NCBI GenBank assembly: GCA_001724245.1
Contig: MEDX01000055.1
Location: 1 to 27,745 of the forward strand
DNA: 27,745 nt
Source of the DNA: Fonticula-like sp. SCN 57-25
Lineage: Eukaryota; Nucleariida; Rotosphaerida
Direction: 5' to 3'
Made by a program: the position numbers and the translations under genes
Notes under the pieces: generated by a model
Seen by the model: only the letters and a program-made list of their open reading frames with translations
What the model was told of the DNA's origin: nothing
The model's database searches: none
Shown: positions 22,501-27,745 of the stretch, one piece after another
How the letters are laid out: each line of letters starts with the position of its first letter
How positions within the stretch are numbered: the stretch's first letter is position 1

Positions 22501-25500
22501 GCGAGTGCTCGCGCATCAGAACTCACCGCTGCAATTGGCTCGCAGCAGCAGCCGCGCGGCGACTGGGACGCCTTTGTGGCTGGCCTGGACTCGCTCGAGC
22601 GCGCGTCGGCCGCGGCTGTTCAGCAGGCCCGCATCAGGATGCCTGCTGGAGCCAGTGAGGAAGAGGATGACGACACAGAGCTTGACGACATGTTTATTGT
22701 TTCGTCGCACGGCAAGATGGTCCACTTGATCAGTTATGCGCTTCCGAGCGCGCTGCTGCCCCTGCAGGAGCGCTGCCTGTCGCTTGCACCTCGCCTTGCC
22801 TCCCCTCCCACAGAAGTCCTTGCGTCCGTCGACCGCGCCACGCGCTCCGTCGGCGCACTTCTCGAGCATGCCGAGCGCGTGTCGGCCGTCTTTTCCGAGT
22901 ACCACCGCGGTACCTGCAAGACGTTTTACATTCTCTCGTCTCTGTTTGCGCACATGCTTGCTACGGGCCTGTGCGCGCCCGCCGAGATTCGCGAAGAGGA
23001 CGGCGACGGCGAGGGCGGCGACGGCCGCGCGACCTTTGAGGACGACGTTGACGGCACCGGTATGGCCGAGGGCGAAGGAAAGAAGGATGTGAGCGACCAG
23101 ATTGAGAACGAGGAGCAGGTGCTCGGCACGCGCGGCGAAAAGCCGCCGCAGGAGGAGTCTGATAACGGCCCGCAGATTGAAGAGGAGGACAATGGCCTCG
23201 AGATGACGTCTGACTTTGACGGCGCGCTGCACGACGTTGACCCGCTCGCACAGCAGGAGAAGGAAGAAGGCAAGGACGGCGAAGATGAAGGCCCCGAAGA
23301 GCGCATGGGCGACGTCGACCGCGGCCACGAAGAGCTTGACGACAAGAAAAAGTGGCAGGACGACGAGAACCCGCCTGGCGACGACGAGGACGGGCCCAAG
23401 GATGAGGAGGAGCTCGAGGACAGCGCAAAGAGCGCGCCGACGGGCGACCAGATGGGACCCGCCGAGGTCAAGGCCAAGAAGGGCGCCGACGACGACAAGA
23501 AGAAGGGCGGCGACGACGAAAAGAAGGGCGGCGAAAAGGGCGACGATGCCTCAAAGGACGGCGGCGACCAAGGCGACAATGACGAGGACGATGGCGGCAA
23601 TGACGCTTTCCCCGAGGGCGACGACGGCGATGCCGACGACGAAGTTGCTGCACAGCCGGACGCTCAGGGCGGCGCTCCCGACGACGCCGCAGAGGGCGGC
23701 GAAGGCGACGAGCAGGCCGGCGAGGAAGACGGTGCTGGCGACCTGCCCGACGACATGCAGCTCGACAGCGATGAAGATGGCGAAGGCGACGGTGACGGCG
23801 GCGACGCCATGGACATTGACGGCGCTGACGAAGAAGACGGTGACGGCGAGCAACAGGAAGACGAGTCGGAGCAGCAGACGGACGCGCTCATGACAGACGG
23901 CGACGGAGAAGAAGCCGCCGGCCCTCAGGACGGCACTGCTGACGCCGCCGACGAAAAGGCGCCGAACGACGCCGCTGATCCTTCTGCCGCCGCTGACGCC
24001 GCCGAGGAAGATGACGGTGCTGCGGGATCTGCCGCGGCTGACGAGCCGATGGGAGCCGCACAGGCCGCCCCGACATCGGACGCCGGCAGTGGCGCGCAGG
24101 GCGTGCAGGGCGGCTCAACTTCGAGCGGCGCCGGAAATGCGACGCCGCAGGAGACGACCGCTGCGGGCGCCGATGCCGAGCACAAGGACGAGCAGCGCCC
24201 GACCGGCGCCCGCGAGTCTGCCACCGGCACATCGACGTCGCTCGCTGACCAGAACAAGCAGCGTCAGCAGCAGCGTCGCCAGCAGCAGCAATCCGGCATG
24301 GACGCGCCGAACCCGTACCGCTCATTGTCAGATGCGGCGCGCGAGTGGGCGCGGCGTGCAAAGGAAGTTCTCGAGCGCACCGACGCGCTGTCGGACGAGA
24401 CGGCGCAGGGCGACAATGTGCAAGACGATGAGGCGCAGGCGCTCGGCGATGAGCTCATGCATGTCAGCGACGACGACGCGGCCAACGCCGTGACGCTCGG
24501 CGCCGCCACGGCGGAGCAGCAGCGCAAGCAGCAGGAACAGCGCGGCGCACAGGCCGACGCTGACGAGTCATCCGCCGACGCCGCCATGGACGATGACGGT
24601 GAGCAAGAAAAGGAGGCGTCGCCGGCGCTGCCGCCGATGGACAACCGCGAGGCGCCTTCCGTCGCGCGCGCGGCGCAGAGTTCAAGCGCACCGAGCCGCG
24701 ACCGCCCACAGCCCAAGGACGAGCGCGGTGCTGTCGGCGACGACGCGTCGCGCGCTGCAACCGGCGGCGATCAAGATGACCTCATGTCATACGACCCGCG
24801 GTTGGCCTCACGCCCTGCCGACGCCATCACGCAGGTTGGCTCATCTTCCGGTCGCTCTGACGCGCCTGTCAAGGCCGAGGAGAAGCAGGAGCCGCTTGAT
24901 CTTTCCACGCTCCGCTCCGAGCTCGAGTCTGATTGGGCGTCCGTTCACGCCTCGTCTGCCCCGAGCGCCGCCGCTGAGCGTCTTTGGCTGAACCTTGAAG
25001 CCGCTACGCAGCAGCAGGCCTCTGAGCTCTGCGAGTCGCTCCGCCTTCTGCTTGAACCGACGCTGACGACCAAGCTGCGCGGCGACTACCGCACCGGCAA
25101 GCGTCTTCACATGCGCAAGGTGATCCCGTACATTGCGTCACAGTTCCGCAAGGACAAGATTTGGCTGCGTCGCACCAAGCCCGCCAAGCGCGCGTATCAG
25201 ATTCTGATCTCTGTTGACGACTCGCGCTCGATGCGCGACACCAACGCTGTTGGCATGGCGTTTGAGACTGTTGCCGTGCTTGCGCAGGCGCTTCACCGCC
25301 TCGAAGTCGGCGAGCTCGGCGTGCTTTCCTTTGGCGAGCGCGTCGGCATTGTTCACCCGATGGACGCGCCGTTCAGCGGCCGCGCCGGTGCCGCCGTGAT
25401 TGAGAAGTTCACCTTCCAGCAGGACAAGACGTACGTCAGCCGCCTGCTGGACGCGGCGCAGGCGGTCCTTGAAGGCGCGCGCGCGCGTCACCACCAGTCG

Positions 25501-25812
25501 GCCGACCTCTGGCAGCTCCACATTGTCGTATCGGACGGCGCGCTGCTTGACGAAGACCGTTCGCAGCTCGCGCGGCTCGTGCGGCAGGCGGCCGAGCGCC
25601 GCGTGCTCATCGTGTTCCTCGCCATTGACAACCGCGCGCAGTCGATCGCGGATCTGCAGTCGGTGTCGTACGTGAATGGGCAGGTGCAGGTGAAAAGATA
25701 TCTCGACTCGTTCCCGTTCGAGTTCTTCTTGCTGCTCAGGGATATGCAGACGCTGCCGGCGATCCTCGCTGACTCGCTCAGGCAGTGGTTCGAGCTTATG
25801 GCCAGAATGTAA
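10524..25812 (+). CDS. MDN1: Midasin, giant AAA+ ATPase of 60S ribosome assembly (MDN1/Rea1)
   Basis: Exons are 10524-10607, 10659-10891 and 10938-25812. The introns are 51 nt (GTTCGC...TTAG) and 46 nt (GTACGC...GTAG), both with CTAAC. The product is 5063 residues, against about 4910 in yeast and 5596 in human. Six AAA modules carry Walker A motifs at residues 309 (GETGAGKT), 627 (GETGTGKT), 1061 (GPTSAGKT), 1361 (GETGCGKT), 1732 (GPPGVGKT) and 2048 (GDAATGKS). Walker B is canonical in AAA2-5 (LLDEINLAP, LDELNLAP, LLDEMSLAD, LLDELNLAS) and degenerate in AAA1 (LIEDVDLAP) and AAA6 (LLDHANLCP), as in other midasins. A helical linker (about 2300-4120), an Asp/Glu/Gly-rich region (about 4122-4716) and a C-terminal MIDAS domain follow. 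The metal site is D4866, S4868, S4870 (DDSRS), T4937 and D4972. In yeast it pulls Ytm1 and Rsa4 off pre-60S particles. Confidence 0.97.
22981..24770 (+). repeat. Low-complexity acidic coding region of midasin
   Basis: About 595 codons are dominated by Asp, Glu, Gly, Ala and Gln. They are built from GAC, GAG, GGC and GCC triplets, giving irregular GGCGACG-type near-repeats. A Gln/Arg run lies around 24260-24295. Every midasin has such a D/E-rich tether between the linker and the MIDAS domain. The sequence is expected to diverge fast and vary in length. Confidence 0.8.
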
Positions 25813-25853
25813 CTGTATTCTATGAAAGAATTTGTACATATTTGTAAATTTCC

Positions 25854-25859
25854 AATAAA
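25854..25859 (+). terminator. Polyadenylation signal of midasin
   Basis: This is a canonical AATAAA hexamer in a T-rich and A-rich stretch, 42 nt after the stop codon at 25810-25812. Position and context fit a cleavage site some 15-30 nt downstream, near 25875-25890. Confidence 0.6.
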
Positions 25860-25948
25860 TTGACTTGATATTAAGACGGAATTCTTATTTTATTGTTTAT
25901 TATTGTGCTGAAAAACGAAAATGTCATGGTATTTTGGTGAAATAATGA

Positions 25949-26028
25949 CAGATTTGCAGCAGATTCGAGCAGATTTGCGTCCACTTGGTGTGTCAGCATA
26001 TCGCATTTCGCAAATCGGCGCAAATCGG
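25949..26028. repeat. Paired direct and inverted ATTTGC-containing elements
   Basis: CAGATTTGC occurs at 25949-25957 and 25970-25978, with a partial copy CAGATTCG at 25960-25967. The inverted form GCAAATCGG occurs at 26010-26018 and 26020-26028. The two types are complementary at 8 of 9 positions and could form a stem around a loop of about 30 nt, or bind a dimeric factor. They end 20 nt before the start codon at 26049. Confidence 0.55.
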
Positions 26029-26048
26029 TGCTCCAATCGAGGGGTGTC

Positions 26049-26556
26049 ATGTCGGCGATTGTGTTTGCGGATACCGAGATTGTTGAGCGTGTTGTGAAGG
26101 AGGCATGCGACTCGGGGCTAAAGGTTCAAATTGACATTGTGAATGAGCCCGGTAATGTTGCCGTTTGCGGCGATCCCGCGGATGTCGAGCACCTTGCCGG
26201 CATGTTTACCGTGCTCGGTCATCGGGTCAACCTGATGGAGTCGTCGGCCGCATCGCCGTCGACGTCGGCCCCCGCGGTCGCCATTCTTTTTGCTGTGCTT
26301 GCCATTGGGGTTGCCGTATTCAATTTCGCTCAATTGTACGCGTCTTTTCTATTCACGCGACATTCCCTCACGTCTGTTTTCTAGCGATCTCTGGGACACG
26401 CTTGGCTGGTACGGCGCGGTGCTTGTGTGGGGCGCGTGGCTCGGCGCCGTCACCATCGGCTTTGGCAAGCTCTTTTTCTACTACGTACGCAGCGGCTTCC
26501 GCCTCGAGGCGCTTCCGTACAGCGGCGATCGCCGCCCTCCCGCCGCCACCCTCTGA
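26049..26556 (+). CDS. Small membrane protein with an acyl-transferase-like N-terminal segment
   Basis: Exons are 26049-26335 and 26385-26556, joined over a 49-nt intron (GTACGC...CTAG, branch CTCAC). The product is 152 residues. Residues 1-70 resemble the small ferredoxin-like subdomain of malonyl-CoA:ACP transacylase (FabD). The match covers the opening MSAIVFADTEIVERVVKEAC, the VNEPGNVAVCG turn corresponding to the family's NSPGQVVIxG, and the helix ADVEHLAGMF. The catalytic Ser and His subdomain of FabD is not encoded here. A hydrophobic segment follows (about 80-96, VAILFAVLAIGVAVFNF), then a second across AVLVWGAWLGAVTIGFGKLFFYYV after the splice. The tail is short and basic. It cannot be an active transacylase. 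It may be a regulatory or acyl-binding membrane protein, or the resemblance may be convergent. It converges on the SLC35B gene. Confidence 0.66.
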
Positions 26557-26735
26557 GTTCATTACATCATCTGTTGCCTCCCACTCATGTTTTGTGTTTC
26601 TCCTTTGCATGTACATCAAGTTCAAGTTCCATTTCAAAAGTATTCCTAAAGTATTTCTATTTTCATTAGACTCTTGACTTTGGCAGAAAATTTTATGCAA
26701 CATGCACGAATGATATGACAAGATACAAAGCCCGC
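26557..26735. other. Convergent 3' intergenic region
   Basis: This 179-nt, AT-rich gap lies between the stop codons of the small membrane protein (+) and the transporter (-). No AATAAA, hairpin or coding exon was recognised. Confidence 0.5.
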
Positions 26736-27745
26736 TCAGACCTTTTCGTTGTCCGCGGCCGGCTCAGTGAATGTCGTCATCTGGATGACCTCGCCCTTGT
26801 GGCCTTCGCCCTGGGGCGGCTCCGCGTGGGCGTGGTGCTTGCCGCCCTTGTGGTCCTTGACAAAGCCCTGGTAGTACAGCGCGGCAAAGACGAGCGCCAC
26901 GCCCGCCCACTGCGAGAACGTGATCGGGTGCAAAAAGATCAGCGACGACAAGAGCATCGACGCAAACTGGCGCGTCGTCATGATCGTCGAGTACGTCAGC
27001 GCGCCGAATCGCTTGATCGTAAAGTAGATGACGAGCTGGCCGAGCGATGCGGCGAACGAGAGAAGGACCGCGTCGCGCAGCATCGAGGGGTAGCGCGATG
27101 CGAACGAAAAGGCGCGAACAATGTTGCCCGTCGGCAAAAGCACTGCATCATCGGTGATCAGTCGCCATGCAATGGAGGGAAACCATAAAGTTGGGGGTGA
27201 TAAACGATAGTTGGGGGTGACAAATGGAAGTTGGGGGTGACAAATGAAAGTTTGAGGGGTGACAGTTCAAAAAGTCAGGGGATTACACGAATTGATAGTT
27301 AAACAAAAGGAATGGACATTCATAATAAACAAAACATGCAGACAATAACAAAATAAATATATGGCCGCGTACTGGTAAAGGAGATGGCGGCGGAGCAGAG
27401 GTTCACGTAGAGCATCTGGTTGTACATTGACATTGTGTATCCCTTGAAGAGGCGCTCCTGGAACGTCGAGGTGAACCCGTCAAAGAAGAGGTAGAGGCCG
27501 ACGAGCAGCAGGCCAACCATCGAGTTCTGCTCGGGTCCGTGGTTGTCAGAGATCTCCTATTGGGCGCGGGATCAGCAAGAGCACAGGGCGAGATCGGCGC
27601 CACGCACGCCCGTCACGAGGAACAATGTGCAGCCGATCATGACGGTGAACGCAATCGCATAGTCCTTTATCGAGTACTCCTTGCGGTACACGAGCGAGCC
27701 CCACACCAGCACGGGGATCATCTTGCCGCACTTGCCGAGCGTCTG
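26736..27745 (-). CDS. SLC35B-type nucleotide-sugar/PAPS transporter, C-terminal part (5' end outside window)
   Basis: Three exons on the minus strand are visible: 27745-27608, 27556-27373 and 27142-26736. The introns are 51 nt (27557-27607, GTGCGT...ATAG, branch CTGAT) and 230 nt (27143-27372, GTACGC...GCAG, branch CTGAT). They give 242 C-terminal residues. KCGKMIPVLVWGSLVYRKEY, LYLFFDGFTSTFQERLF and SLGQLVIYFTIKRFGALTYS align in order with human SLC35B2/B3, the Golgi 3'-phosphoadenosine-5'-phosphosulfate transporters. TTRQFASMLLSSLIF and GVALVFAALYY follow, and about six membrane segments are visible. The cytosolic tail is rich in His, Lys and Gly (HKGGKHHAHAEPP). SLC35B1/HUT1 and SLC35B4 are related, so the substrate (PAPS versus a UDP- or ATP-type nucleotide) is inferred, not shown. 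If PAPS, it would supply sulfation in the Golgi. Confidence 0.87.
27143..27372 (-). other. Long intron of the SLC35B-type gene
   Basis: At 230 nt this is by far the longest intron in the window; the other 18 are 44-98 nt. The boundaries GTACGC and GCAG, with CTGAT near the acceptor, restore frame exactly (A plus TG gives Met, leading into LLPTGNIVRAF). It is AT-rich and contains the 20-nt tandem repeat at 27191-27265. Confidence 0.8.
27191..27265. repeat. 20-nt tandem repeat, about 4 copies, inside an intron
   Basis: Units start at 27191, 27211, 27231 and 27251. The first three share TTGGGGGTGA followed by a (T/C)AAA(C/T)G-type half. The fourth is degenerate (TTTGAGGGGTGACAG). On the gene's own strand the unit reads TCACCCCCAA. 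The exact 20-nt spacing indicates recent tandem duplication. Confidence 0.85.

Larger units (their letters stand above)
25813..26048. other. Intergenic region with midasin polyadenylation signal and clustered ATTTGC elements
   Basis: This 236-nt AT-rich gap follows midasin. An AATAAA at 25854-25859, 42 nt after the stop codon, is the best polyadenylation signal in the window. The right half (25949-26028) carries two CAGATTTGC and two inverted GCAAATCGG elements just upstream of the next start codon. I see no other gene. Confidence 0.6.

Noticed and set aside
27191-27265. G-quadruplex in the intronic repeat
   Set aside because: There are four G tracts, but the intervening loops are about 15 nt, too long for a stable canonical quadruplex.
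1-27745. CRISPR arrays, IS elements, tRNA or rRNA genes, viral insertions
   Set aside because: No spaced palindromic repeats, transposase or integrase frames, cloverleaf sequences or rRNA-like stretches were recognised anywhere.

Overview
This window is nuclear DNA from a compact, GC-rich eukaryotic microbe. The genes are spliced by GT-AG introns, nearly all only 44-98 nt long, and most coding sequence is strongly GC-biased at third positions while intergenic DNA is AT-richer. The products are core eukaryotic proteins: ESCRT-III, VAP, midasin and a Golgi nucleotide-sugar/PAPS-type transporter. No bacterial operons, CRISPR arrays, IS elements, rRNA or tRNA genes were seen. I cannot place the lineage from sequence alone. 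The tiny introns and CTRAY branch points resemble those of some basidiomycete fungi and oomycetes, but the gene set does not settle it.

Layout from left to right: (1) the 3' end of a C2H2 zinc-finger gene of the GPATCH8/ZNF804 type (+, 1-487); (2) a CHMP4/Snf7 ESCRT-III gene (-, 672-1467); (3) an unrecognised multi-pass membrane protein (+, 1911-4086), divergent from CHMP4; (4) an FAD-dependent amine-oxidase-family enzyme with a possible organelle presequence (-, 4340-6060); (5) a stand-alone MoeA/gephyrin-E-type molybdopterin molybdenumtransferase (+, 6476-7780), divergent from it; (6) a VAP-type ER membrane-contact protein (-, 8065-9100); (7) an uncharacterised membrane-anchored charged protein (+, 9402-10123); (8) a 60-residue basic protein (-, 10202-10435); (9) the giant AAA+ ATPase midasin (MDN1/Rea1, +, 10524-25812), over half of the window; (10) a small membrane protein whose N-terminus resembles part of malonyl-CoA:ACP transacylase (+, 26049-26556); (11) the 3' part of an SLC35B-type transporter gene (-, 26736-27745).

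The genes do not form one pathway. Orientation alternates almost perfectly, giving divergent promoter pairs (CHMP4/membrane protein, amine oxidase/MoeA, VAP/anchored protein, small basic protein/midasin) and convergent 3' ends separated by only 78-284 nt. Rebuilding every gene by hand gave 19 well-supported introns. Their donors are mostly GTACG (C at +4 in 16 of 19) and 18 of 19 carry a CTNAY branch-point-like motif. I used this signature to choose exon boundaries, including two short 5' exons of midasin that lie outside its long open frame.

I do not see an unmistakable new multi-gene system. The most unusual items are the transacylase-like fragment joined to membrane segments, the +4C splice-donor bias, the 88-nt divergent promoter between midasin and a small basic protein, the 20-nt tandem repeat in the only long intron, and the unrecognised multi-pass membrane protein.
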